64,000 nucleotides of DNA, taken from Bacteroidota bacterium (lineage in GTDB: Bacteria; Bacteroidota; Bacteroidia; NS11-12g; UBA955). Each line of letters opens with the position of its first letter. Positions within the stretch are counted from its first letter, which is position 1. Made by a program: the position numbers and the translations under genes. Positions 46,850-55,028 of this stretch are shown here, in pieces. Below the pieces are notes generated by a model that was not told the DNA's origin, searched no databases, and was given only the letters and a program-made list of their open reading frames with translations. Where the stretch lies: the NCBI GenBank assembly GCA_030682255.1, contig JAUXOK010000024.1, forward strand, positions 124,001 through 188,000, in the 5' to 3' direction.

Positions 46850-48487
46850 ATGAAAAAAACAACTACAAAAATTTTGCTAGTTCTTGCAATATTAATTAAG
46901 CAAGATTTATTAGCCCAAGTAAAAGTAGGCAATAACCCTACTACCATTCAGTCCAATTCATTATTGGAACTAGAATCCACAAACAAAGGCCTTTTATTGC
47001 CAAGGCTTACGCTATCTGCTACCAACAATGTATCGCCATTAACAGCTCATGTAGCAGGCATGGTAGTTTACAACACTGCTACAGCGGGAACCGCACCAAA
47101 CAATGTAACCCCGGGGTATTATTACAATGATGGCGCAAAGTGGGTAAGGGTAGCCACTTTTGATGAAGGGAGTAAATGGACAAATAATAATTCAAGCGGG
47201 AGAGTAGAGCTTACCAATTTATCCAACGGAACTACAGCTCGAACTGCTGGAACAGAGTTGGTAATTACCGATGCTGGTAATATGGGAGTTGGTACAGTTC
47301 TTCCACAAGCGAAATTTAATGTTTTGGGACAAATAAGAAGTTCTGGAATAGGTCCAAATGTTGGACAGATTGCATTGTCTAGACTAAATGGAACAGAATC
47401 ATCCCCTACAGCTGTTTTAAATGCACAACTTTTGGGATCTATTTTATTTAATGGCTACAATGGAACTGGTTTTGTAAATACGGCTTCCATAAATGGTCGT
47501 GCAACTGAAAATTATTCCTCGTCAGCTAGTGGGTCCCATATTGGATTTAATACAACGACAAATGGAACAACCACTGTGTCAGAAAGAATGCGAATAGACC
47601 AAAATGGTAATATAGGTTTCGGAACTACCGGACCTAGGGCACTATTGCATGCAAATAGAGAAATTAATGCAGTAGCTCAAACAACAGGAGGAACCAGTGC
47701 TTCAGCACAATACAATACACAATTGCACTTGCATAATCCAACTCAAACTATAGGAGAAGGGTCTGGAATTAGTTTTGGAAACGGTGGATTAGGATTGGTA
47801 GCAGGTAAAATTGTTGCTATCAGGTCAAATGGTTTTGTTGATGGTCATTTAGCTTTTTTTACAAAAGGAGCAAATGCTAATCCAACAAATTTAGATGAAA
47901 CTATAGAACGTATGCGTATTACAGATATAGGTAATGTAGGGATAGGTACAGTATCTCCTAGTTATAGTTTGGATGTAAATGGAACAGCAAGAATTGCTAC
48001 TACTCCCACTATTACAACTGCATCAAGAGTGCTAGTAAAGGACCCTAGTACTGGGCAAGTTTCAGAGCAATTGATTTCAACTATGACTGGGGCTACAAAT
48101 GCTAAAATTATATACACAGGCACAACACCTACATCAACTGGAGCACTAAGCACTTCTCAAATAATAACAATTGGCAATTTTGAATTTACAATTGTAAGCA
48201 ATGGAACATCTCCTGTTTTACAAATGAGAATGAATGTAAATCCAGGAACTACAATTACTGCAACAACAAAATCTTGGGGCTGGTTGAATTCAACAGGTTT
48301 CGGGGCAGCTAGTGCTACAAATAGTTTTACTTCAGCTAATTTTAATACATGGCAGTCTGTTATTCCACCTGCTAATGGGTCTGCTCATTTCTTTTTTATA
48401 AGAAATACTTATGATGGTAGTTTTTATAGATTAAGTTATTATGCAGAAATTAATCAGTTTACTTATTTGGTTGCAGAGTTGTTTTGA
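46850..48487 (+). CDS. Modular surface protein C
   Basis: A 545-residue exported protein with signal MKKTTTKILLVLAILIKQDLLAQ. The N-terminal cassette (VKVGNNPTTIQSNSLLELES, then LPRLTLSATNNVSPLTAHVA) is nearly identical to B, and the following DEGSKWTNNNSSGRVELTNL and TTARTAGTELVITDAGNMGV matches A. Thus C combines segments of both neighbours. Two GNVGIGTVSPSYSLDVNGTA-like motifs follow. The C-terminal ~140 residues (from AKIIYTGTTPTSTGALSTSQ) are unique and beta-rich, likely a tip or receptor-binding domain by analogy with phage fibres. It is followed within 37 bp by repeat cluster 3. Confidence 0.78.
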   Translation: MKKTTTKILLVLAILIKQDLLAQVKVGNNPTTIQSNSLLELESTNKGLLLPRLTLSATNNVSPLTAHVAGMVVYNTATAGTAPNNVTPGYYYNDGAKWVRVATFDEGSKWTNNNSSGRVELTNLSNGTTARTAGTELVITDAGNMGVGTVLPQAKFNVLGQIRSSGIGPNVGQIALSRLNGTESSPTAVLNAQLLGSILFNGYNGTGFVNTASINGRATENYSSSASGSHIGFNTTTNGTTTVSERMRIDQNGNIGFGTTGPRALLHANREINAVAQTTGGTSASAQYNTQLHLHNPTQTIGEGSGISFGNGGLGLVAGKIVAIRSNGFVDGHLAFFTKGANANPTNLDETIERMRITDIGNVGIGTVSPSYSLDVNGTARIATTPTITTASRVLVKDPSTGQVSEQLISTMTGATNAKIIYTGTTPTSTGALSTSQIITIGNFEFTIVSNGTSPVLQMRMNVNPGTTITATTKSWGWLNSTGFGAASATNSFTSANFNTWQSVIPPANGSAHFFFIRNTYDGSFYRLSYYAEINQFTYLVAELF

Positions 48488-48523
48488 TAAATATTTTATC
48501 TCATTTAATTAAAAGAAAAAATC

Positions 48524-48804
48524 GCACCACTGAGTCACGGAGAACACGGAGAAAAAAACCTTTGTGTCCGTGCTTGTCCGCCTTAGGAGGATGTCTTTGT
48601 GGTGAGTTTAACCACGGAGACACGGAGAACACGGAGAAAAACCTTTGTGCCCGTGCTTGTCCGCCTTAGGAGGATGTCTTTGTGGTGAGTTTAACCACGG
48701 AGTCACAGAGTACACAGAGAAAAACCTTTGTGCCCGTGCTTGTCCGCCTCAGGAGGATGTCTCTGTGGTGAGTTTAACCACGGAGTCACGGAGAACACGG
48801 AGAT
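48524..48804. repeat. CACGGAG tandem repeat cluster 3 (83-bp period)
   Basis: Units beginning ACCACGGAG start at 48611, 48694 and 48777, exactly 83 bp apart, with a first copy at 48526 (85 bp before). Each full unit has a left half (ACCACGGAGTCACGGAGAAC), an A-rich loop, and a right half with GTGCTTGTCCGCC and GTGGTGAGTTTA. The array ends with a lone left half, 16 bp before the GxxExxY gene. Regular period without unique spacers separates it from a CRISPR. Confidence 0.9.
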
Positions 48805-48819
48805 AAAACACATATAGTG

Positions 48820-49200
48820 ATGACAGAAAACGAAATAGCAACAAAAATAATTGGAGCCTCTATTGAGGTTCATAAACAGCTAGGTCCTGGATTGTTAGAA
48901 AGCACCTATGAGAGCTGTTTGATATATGAGCTCAAAGAATTGGGATTGGAAGTAAAACATCAACTCGCTTTGCCAGTAGTGTATAAAGGTGTAAAACTCG
49001 ATGCAGGTTATAGAATAGATATGTTAGTAGAAAATAAAGTAATCATTGAAATAAAAAGTGTAGAAGCATTAGCAGATATACATACAGCGCAACTATTAAC
49101 CTATTTGAAATTAAAAGATTTGAAGCTAGGCTTATTGATTAACTTTAATGAAGTGTTGTTGAAAAATGGGATTCGGAGGATATTGAATGGCTTTTTGTAA
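48820..49200 (+). CDS. GxxExxY protein (PD-(D/E)XK-like fold)
   Basis: A 126-residue protein of the GxxExxY family, named for the motif [10 protein letters not shown] (residues ~24-33). Other hallmarks are [15 protein letters not shown], the [18 protein letters not shown] block with the D-xn-ExK nuclease-like residues, and [20 protein letters not shown]. The fold is related to PD-(D/E)XK nucleases, but biochemical activity has not been settled to my knowledge. I use the ATG at 48820; the GTG three bases earlier is less likely. The gene sits directly after repeat cluster 3 and before a partial repeat at 49211, a placement often seen for this family. Confidence 0.9.
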   Translation: MTENEIATKIIGASIEVHKQLGPGLLESTYESCLIYELKELGLEVKHQLALPVVYKGVKLDAGYRIDMLVENKVIIEIKSVEALADIHTAQLLTYLKLKDLKLGLLINFNEVLLKNGIRRILNGFL

Positions 49201-49210
49201 AATAAAATTA

Positions 49211-49262
49211 TTCACCACCCTTCGGCTATGCTCAGGACAGGTTCCGACACGAAGAGCACAGA
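49211..49262. repeat. Diverged left-half repeat with PEHSRR-type insert
   Basis: TTCACCACCCTTCGGCTATG with CTCAGGACAGG and then a GACACGAAGAGCACAGAT tail resembles the left half of the CACGGAG element (compare CCACGAAGAACACGG at 41148) but carries a different insert, one often translated as PEHSRR in spurious genes. It lies 10 bp after the GxxExxY stop codon. Confidence 0.6.
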
Positions 49263-49286
49263 TAAATAAGAACAAAAAATGACAAA

Positions 49287-49568
49287 ATGGAAAATACAAC
49301 AATGGATAACATAAATACACAAATTGAAATAAAAAGAAAAATTATAGAATCCTATTTTAAAGACTATAGGCATATAAACATTAAAAATACAAGTTTTAGA
49401 ATACTATTTAAAGATGTAAAGTACTTAAAATTTATTGGGTTACCCAAGGGATTGTATCGGAGCTATTTTTTAGAACTAAGAGAGAATTACTTAAACCATA
49501 AAATTCCAATTACAGCAGAACAAAAAGCTGATCTTAAAGAGTTGTTACGTAAACTGTATAAAAATTAA
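49287..49568 (+). CDS. Small hypothetical protein
   Basis: A 93-residue basic protein, no signal peptide and no recognised family. It is predicted mostly helical at both ends (TQIEIKRKIIESYFKDYRH and TAEQKADLKELLRKLYKN) with a central stretch FRILFKDVKYLKFIGLPKGL. It lies between the GxxExxY gene and the sensor kinase gene, with 28 bp to the kinase -7 box. Codon use looks like its neighbours, but no independent evidence confirms translation. Confidence 0.5.
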   Translation: MENTTMDNINTQIEIKRKIIESYFKDYRHINIKNTSFRILFKDVKYLKFIGLPKGLYRSYFLELRENYLNHKIPITAEQKADLKELLRKLYKN

Positions 49569-49596
49569 AATTATTCTATATTCGAAATTATAACAA

Positions 49597-49604
49597 TAAA
49601 TTTG
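49597..49604 (+). promoter_or_regulatory. Candidate -7 box of the sensor kinase operon
   Basis: TAAATTTG matches TAnnTTTG. A transcript would start near 49612, so the TTG at 49602, which opens the longest frame, cannot be the start; the ATG at 49659 is the first good candidate. No paired activator repeats lie at the 44-bp distance upstream, so the kinase/regulator pair is not evidently autoregulated. Confidence 0.55.
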
Positions 49605-49658
49605 CAAGAGGATATAAAACTACAAAATCAACCAGAAAACAATAGAAAACTCATTGAA

Positions 49659-52600
49659 ATGTTTCGCAAAACTATTCACAATAATAATACAATCATTACA
49701 ATAAGAAGTTTAAGAATAATGTTTTTAATCCTCATTATTCATTCGCCTTTTTATGTTTTTGCGCAATATTTTCATTCAGAATTAGTCAATCATAATGGGA
49801 ATATAAAAGGTACTATAACATCAATATATCAGAGTAAAGATGGGATGATGTGGTTTGGTACTGACTTGGGGATAGTAAGATATGATGGCACGCATTATAA
49901 GACCATAAAAAAAAGTGACAATACTTCATTTAAGGGTATTATTGGTATGGTAGAGGATTTTAAGGGTAATCTTTGGATTCATGATATGAATGGCATTTAC
50001 CAATTGAAGTATGGGAAAATCGCTTCTGTTATTATTAAAGATTCACTCGTAGAAAATCAATTGTTTTTTAATTTAAAACCAGACAAGTTGGGTAATATTT
50101 GGCTTAGCGCCAAAGACCAGGTATTGAAACTGAGTTTTGGAAAAATGGGAGAAACAAAAATTAAAAAATACAATACTGGAGGGGAAGTAGCATTAGGCAT
50201 AATGATAGATTCAGATGACAATACAGTATGGGTAGGTATAGAGGGGGGATTGTGCAAAATTATAAAAGATTCTATAGTTAAAGTTATAAATTTAGAGCAA
50301 TCAAGAGGGCATGTTGGGAGGGTTTGGAGCATTGCAAAAGACCATCGAAATCAAATATATTTTAATGATAATTTCATTAATAGATTAGAAAAAAACGGCA
50401 CCTATACACAACTAGATAAGATTGGGAACTCCCCAATGTGCGGTATATTAATGAGTAGAAATAATAAAACTACGGTTACATACAGCGAGGGTGGGGCTGC
50501 ATTGTTTGAGGATGCTAAATTTCAAAAATATTTAAAGCCAAATGGAATAGATATAGAGGGTGTTTCAGCAATGTTTGTAGATAATCTTAACAATTCTTGG
50601 GTGGCATACGGAAATAAATTGATAAAGTTCACACATTATGCAATGAATTGGCAGCCTTTTAGTGCAGCTATGCCAAGCAAAAAAGAATTCAATGCCTTGT
50701 TTTTAAAACCATTGAACGATTCACTCTTGATCTTATCAGACAATAATTATACGACTTTAACTATTCATAGTCGTAACTTTAAGTTGCAAAGACATGCGGA
50801 AATAAGCCGTAAATCACTAAATATAAATAATAATGAATCATTTCCTTCAGATGTAGTTTCTATCGGTAAAGACGAATACATTATTTCGAGTATGCTAACA
50901 GGTTTGATAAGGTACAATAACCAAACAAAATCAATCCATCAGTATAAAAAATTCAAGGAAAATGAAGGTTATCTCAATCTTAAGGTTATAGACCAAACAG
51001 TTTGGTCTGGTGCCATGGGATTTTATGCAAAAATAGAAGGGGATAAAATTCAGTTTTTTATACCACCAGGTTTTAGAGATATTTCAGAAGTAAATTCATT
51101 TATAAAACTAAACAACTCCGACTCTGTATTGATAGGCACAGAAATGGGGATTTATTTACATGTGAATAACAAGGTTACACGATTTATAAATCCTAAAATT
51201 AAAGCGGTTACTAAAGTAAAATTAATTGAAAAAGACAAAGATAATATTTGGCTTATTGTGGATGGTGAAGGGGTTTTTATATACAATACTAAGTCAAAAA
51301 AACTTAAAGCAATCGTTTCAAATGAAAATTATAAAGAAGAATTAGTAGGCATTGAGGCACTAACAGATTCAAAGAATCAACTTTGGTTAAAGTTTCAAAA
51401 TAGAGACAAAGAATGGTTGTTAGAAGAGCAGTCCAAAAATAATTATGTATTGCGGATACCTCGCTATCCTATAGGTTCCTCTCAGTTTTACAATTACGGA
51501 AAAAGGGTTCTCGCATTTTCTAACAACACCTTATTTATAGCAAGTGATTCAGGGGTTTATAAATTGGATTTATCAAATCCTGATTTTTTCACAAAGTCAA
51601 AACCTGTAAAGATAATAAGTTTAAAAGTTAGAGATATTGACAATGACAGCCTATTGCAATTAGGCAAGTGTACATTGAAACATACAGAGGGCAATCTCAC
51701 TTTTTCCTTTTCAAGAATTGATTTTGAAAACACGGGACCTATAAACTATGAATATCACCTAGAGGGTTCAGGGAGTAAGTCATATAATTTTAGCACAGAA
51801 AATTCAAGTGTAACCTTTAGTAATTTATCTCCAGGAAACTATAAATTCTATGTTCGAAGTACCGGCAATTATAATGAAAATGGAGAAATGCCCTTTGCAT
51901 CATACCAATTTACAATTTTGCCTCCTTGGTATTTTACTTGGTGGGCTTACACATTGTGGGCTTTTCTCATACTTAGCCTATTTTATTTGTTTTTTAAATT
52001 AAGAATTAACACCCTAAAACGTAATGCAGAGATTGAAAGAAATATGCTAGAAGCTGAGTTGAAAGCATTACGTTCTCAGATTAATCCACATTATTTGAGT
52101 AATTCATTAATGAGCTTACAACGTTTGATATTAAAAGACAATAAAAATCAAGCCTTAGAAGTTTTGAGTTTATTTGGTAAAGTCATGAGAAATATTTTAA
52201 ATAGTTCCGAAGAACAATTTGTGCCACTCATGACAGAAATAAACACCATAAAAGAATATATGAACTTAGAGGGTTTATTATTATTTAATGAATATCAATT
52301 CAACATTCATTATGATACCATAGATCCCCAACTACTTAAACAGATAAAAATTCCATCGATGTTAATCCAACCATTTGTTGAAAATGCCATAATTCATGGA
52401 TTAAGCAAAAAACAATCAGACCCTAAGACACTTATTATTAAATTTGAATTTAAGGAAAGTCTCATTTGTACCATTGAAGACAACGGTGTTGGAAGAGATT
52501 TAAATTACCTAAGAAACAATCACAACTCCATAGGCAATAAGAATGTTATTAATCGATTGAAATTATATGGTGATATACTAAAACAAAACGTTGAATTAAC

Positions 52601-52685
52601 CATCATCGATTTAAAAGATGATAGCAATAAACCTATAGGAACGAAAGTTGTATTAAATTTACCATTAAAACTAAAACATAACTAG
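49659..52685 (+). CDS. LytS-type sensor histidine kinase with reg_prop ectodomain
   Basis: A 1008-residue membrane sensor. After a hydrophobic N-terminal signal (IMFLILIIHSPFYVFAQ) there is a two-component-regulator propeller region of repeated units such as QSKDGMMWFGTDLGIVRYDG and DFKGNLWIHDMNGIYQL, then a Y_Y_Y domain (SPGNYKFYVRSTGNY), a transmembrane segment (about residues 757-785) and a short coiled coil. The kinase is the His_kinase (LytS) type: LRSQINPHYLSNSLMSLQRL with phospho-acceptor His at about 811, and the ATPase motifs PFVENAIIHGL and DNGVGRD. It would sense a periplasmic or surface ligand. The LytTR regulator starts 3 bp after its stop codon. The ATG at 49719 is an alternative start. 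Confidence 0.93.
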   Translation: MFRKTIHNNNTIITIRSLRIMFLILIIHSPFYVFAQYFHSELVNHNGNIKGTITSIYQSKDGMMWFGTDLGIVRYDGTHYKTIKKSDNTSFKGIIGMVEDFKGNLWIHDMNGIYQLKYGKIASVIIKDSLVENQLFFNLKPDKLGNIWLSAKDQVLKLSFGKMGETKIKKYNTGGEVALGIMIDSDDNTVWVGIEGGLCKIIKDSIVKVINLEQSRGHVGRVWSIAKDHRNQIYFNDNFINRLEKNGTYTQLDKIGNSPMCGILMSRNNKTTVTYSEGGAALFEDAKFQKYLKPNGIDIEGVSAMFVDNLNNSWVAYGNKLIKFTHYAMNWQPFSAAMPSKKEFNALFLKPLNDSLLILSDNNYTTLTIHSRNFKLQRHAEISRKSLNINNNESFPSDVVSIGKDEYIISSMLTGLIRYNNQTKSIHQYKKFKENEGYLNLKVIDQTVWSGAMGFYAKIEGDKIQFFIPPGFRDISEVNSFIKLNNSDSVLIGTEMGIYLHVNNKVTRFINPKIKAVTKVKLIEKDKDNIWLIVDGEGVFIYNTKSKKLKAIVSNENYKEELVGIEALTDSKNQLWLKFQNRDKEWLLEEQSKNNYVLRIPRYPIGSSQFYNYGKRVLAFSNNTLFIASDSGVYKLDLSNPDFFTKSKPVKIISLKVRDIDNDSLLQLGKCTLKHTEGNLTFSFSRIDFENTGPINYEYHLEGSGSKSYNFSTENSSVTFSNLSPGNYKFYVRSTGNYNENGEMPFASYQFTILPPWYFTWWAYTLWAFLILSLFYLFFKLRINTLKRNAEIERNMLEAELKALRSQINPHYLSNSLMSLQRLILKDNKNQALEVLSLFGKVMRNILNSSEEQFVPLMTEINTIKEYMNLEGLLLFNEYQFNIHYDTIDPQLLKQIKIPSMLIQPFVENAIIHGLSKKQSDPKTLIIKFEFKESLICTIEDNGVGRDLNYLRNNHNSIGNKNVINRLKLYGDILKQNVELTIIDLKDDSNKPIGTKVVLNLPLKLKHN

Positions 52686-52688
52686 CTC

Positions 52689-53426
52689 ATGAACAAATTA
52701 AATGCCATCATTATTGATGATTCAATTAGTATTTTAGAAACTTTAAATTTGATGTTGAATGATTACTTTAAAAATGAAATTGATGTTTTGGGCAGCTTTT
52801 TGACTGCAGAAGAAGGATTGAAATTCACTATAGAAAACGAACCTGATGTTATTTTTTTAGATATTGAAATGAACAACATCAACGGATTTGAGTTCATACA
52901 ATTATTACCTTCAACGATTCATTCAAAAATTGTTATCATTTCAGGTTTTGAAAAATATGCAATAGATGCTATTAAGCTTTCTGTTTTTGACTATTTAGTT
53001 AAACCAATTTCCTTAATTGAATTAAAAAACACAATTGAAAAAATAACAAAAAGCTTTCAAATAAGTTATCATAAATTTATTGAATTAAACAACAACGTAT
53101 TGATCATCAATAGACAAGACAAAGCTATTTTCATTGATTTAAATAAAATATCAAAAGTTGAAGCAGATGGATCTTGTACAAATCTATATTATGATGATAA
53201 AAAACTAAGTTCAACTAAAAGTTTTAAACATTATGATGCCATATTACCAAAAGAGTCATTCATTAAAATTCATCGGAGTTATTTAGTAAACATTAATTTC
53301 ATTGAGGAAATCATCAAACAAGATGGTGTCGGTTATCTTGTTTTAGTTGATGGTTCTAGAATCGAAATGTCTAAATCAAAAAAAGATGAATTAATGAATA
53401 GGCTTATGACCTTCATTAAAAACTAA
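52689..53426 (+). CDS. LytTR-family response regulator
   Basis: A 245-residue response regulator. The receiver domain (residues 1-120) has the acidic pair Asp10/Asp11, phospho-acceptor Asp58 in VIFLDIEM, Ser85 and Lys105 in DYLVKPIS. A linker leads to a LytTR DNA-binding domain (about 140-240) with ISKVEADGSCTNLYYDD and the conserved FIKIHRSYLVNINFI. LytTR dimers bind two direct repeats about two helical turns apart. It starts 3 bp after the kinase gene, a cognate pair. The paired 21-bp repeats at 37754, 38585 and 54304 are its most likely targets by architecture and proximity; that link is inference. Confidence 0.94.
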   Translation: MNKLNAIIIDDSISILETLNLMLNDYFKNEIDVLGSFLTAEEGLKFTIENEPDVIFLDIEMNNINGFEFIQLLPSTIHSKIVIISGFEKYAIDAIKLSVFDYLVKPISLIELKNTIEKITKSFQISYHKFIELNNNVLIINRQDKAIFIDLNKISKVEADGSCTNLYYDDKKLSSTKSFKHYDAILPKESFIKIHRSYLVNINFIEEIIKQDGVGYLVLVDGSRIEMSKSKKDELMNRLMTFIKN

Positions 53427-53442
53427 TGTCATACATTTAATT

Positions 53443-54180
53443 TTAACATACAATGTCTTGATGGGTTGTTACATTATTTTTCAAAATCTCTAAAGCACTA
53501 CTTTCTTCTTCTATTCTTTCATTTTCCTTGATTTTTTCATTGAATAGATAATTATTATGAATTATCATTTCATTTTTAACCCCAATAAACTTACGATTTA
53601 AACTTATATATTGTTCTTTTTCTTGATTGATGATAGAAGAAACCAACTCATAATCTATATAACTATTATTAATTATAACATTTTTAATATATTTTTGAAA
53701 CAAATCAAAACTTAAGCTACTACTTAACAAACCATTAATATTATAAGAATATAACAACGTGAAATCTATGTCTGTAAACTTTTTGGATGATATAATAATT
53801 TTTAGATTAGGATTATTTTTTTTAATTTTTAAATAGAACAATTTAAAGCTTATGTCTTCAATTTGATTATAATTTAAAAACAGATAATCCAATTTAAATG
53901 GATCATATATATCTTTTATTGTTTTTTTTAATTCAAATGAGCTATTGCAAATTCTTCTTAAACTTTTATAGATCATTTTTTGTAATCCTAAAGATAACAT
54001 TATCGAATCATCAACAATACAGATATTAATTGTTGGCAAAGATTTGTTTATTCGTTTAGGTTTGATTGTATTATATTTTTTAATTAAAGTATGATCTAAT
54101 TTAGCTTTTGTTAAATTTCTTTTTTTAGAAACAACTCTAGAAGTTTTAGTTGTTTTTTTATTTGCAATTTTTATACTCAT
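53443..54180 (-). CDS. Degenerate receiver-domain protein without DNA-binding domain
   Basis: A 245-residue protein, Lys/Asn/Ile-rich. The first ~48 residues are basic and low complexity. A receiver-like domain follows (about 50-170): INICIVDDSIMLSLGLQKMI gives the acidic pair Asp57/Asp58, but the phospho-acceptor position reads YLFLNYNQIED with Asn103, and the conserved Lys position in NINGLLSSSLSF is Ser. Ser131 in IIISSKKF may be the T/S switch position. Thus phosphorylation by the usual route is not expected. The C-terminal ~70 residues show no helix-turn-helix. It converges on the LytTR gene (16-bp gap) and is preceded by site pair 3, so it is probably made when that regulator is active and may act as a feedback adaptor. 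Confidence 0.78.
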   Translation of the reverse strand: MSIKIANKKTTKTSRVVSKKRNLTKAKLDHTLIKKYNTIKPKRINKSLPTINICIVDDSIMLSLGLQKMIYKSLRRICNSSFELKKTIKDIYDPFKLDYLFLNYNQIEDISFKLFYLKIKKNNPNLKIIISSKKFTDIDFTLLYSYNINGLLSSSLSFDLFQKYIKNVIINNSYIDYELVSSIINQEKEQYISLNRKFIGVKNEMIIHNNYLFNEKIKENERIEEESSALEILKNNVTTHQDIVC

Positions 54181-54252
54181 GGCATTATTAAATACTTTAA
54201 TTTTATTATCAAGTTGAAATGAAAAATCTGTAATTTCTTTTTAATTTTTTCA

Positions 54253-54340
54253 CAAAACTAATTATACATATCATATTAATTTAGATATACCAGTCGAAAA
54301 TCAACTTATTTATTTTGAATTAGCACTTTTTTATTGTGAA
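54253..54340 (-). promoter_or_regulatory. Paired 21-bp-spaced activator sites and promoter (site pair 3)
   Basis: On the minus strand, TTCACAATAAAAAAGT (54340-54325, identical to the second copy of pair 2) and TTCAAAATAAATAAGT (54319-54304) are direct repeats 21 bp apart. The -7 box TAGTTTTG (54260-54253) begins 44 bp after the proximal repeat; no CAA is found at the -33 position. The ATG at 54180 is 72 nt past the box. Architecture matches pairs 1 and 2 on the opposite strand, 16 kb away. Confidence 0.75.
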
Positions 54341-55028
54341 CTAGATTAAAGAAGTAATTATTTTTACAATCACTCATATAAAAATGCATCTATATAGTAT
54401 ATGCATACTATAAAAAAACTGAATAGCATGGTTTAAAAAATTAGATAATGAGACATGAGTGTTATATTATTTCATTTGCAATACTTATATAACAATTGAA
54501 ATAATAATTGAAAAGGCAAATAAGCATATTTTCTAAAATAGCAAGTAATAACAAGCACAGCATCTGTTGTTAAAATAAAATATGAGTAGGTTTGAAAGTA
54601 TAGACATCGAATTTCAAGAAGTAATTATTTTAAAGCATTGAGGTGTGATTTTCACAACAAAAACTATTGTTTTTATATTAACAAATGTTTTAAAATCAAA
54701 TCATTTAATGAATATAAACAGAACAAAACATAGAAAACACTTAGATAAAAAGCATTTATATTTCCTCATGCTGATTAAAAGGAAAACCAATAAATTTTAA
54801 ACCATTGCATTGATATAATCATTAACAAACAACTTCACGCATGTAAAAGCTTGAAACTATTATACTTCTCGTATTTTTCATATTGGAAACAATTAACTAA
54901 CAAATTTCAGAATAAAAAAATACAGCAAATCAATATAGCCATAACCTAAACTTATCAATCTAATCATTTCAAAACAAACTAATGGTAACATAGCTGCTAC
55001 AGTTTTGCACCAACAATATTTAATTAAA
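54341..55028. other. Long AT-rich intergenic region
   Basis: No gene is seen in this 688-bp stretch. It holds an 8-bp-stem hairpin TATAGTAT-ATGC-ATACTATA (54393-54412) followed by A residues, a 16-bp direct repeat AAGAAGTAATTATTTT at 54349-54364 and 54616-54631, and one isolated element TTCAGAATAAAAAAAT (54906-54921) like the paired regulatory sites. A weak -7-like CAGTTTTG (55000-55007) may serve the PhoX-like gene. Confidence 0.6.

Noticed and set aside
48524-48804. Possible CRISPR array because of the regular 83-bp period
   Set aside because: The whole period is repeated with no unique spacers, the unit is an imperfect palindrome, and no cas gene is present.
40423-49200. Prophage, because of fibre-like proteins and an ORF6N gene
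   Set aside because: No integrase, capsid, terminase or other tail gene is present, and the fibre-like proteins have Sec signal peptides, which phage fibres lack.
54393-54412. Hairpin TATAGTAT/ATACTATA as a terminator
   Set aside because: On the plus strand it is followed by A residues, and on the minus strand there is no downstream T tract and no gene ending nearby.
54349-54631. 16-bp direct repeat AAGAAGTAATTATTTT 267 bp apart as a mobile-element footprint
   Set aside because: No gene or inverted ends lie between the copies, and the word is low-complexity AT-rich sequence.
54906-54921. Single element TTCAGAATAAAAAAAT like the paired regulatory sites
   Set aside because: No partner at 21 bp on either side and no TAnnTTTG 44 bp downstream. 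Fourteen of 16 bases match, but AT-rich DNA gives such matches by chance; kept only as a possible relic upstream of the PhoX-like gene.
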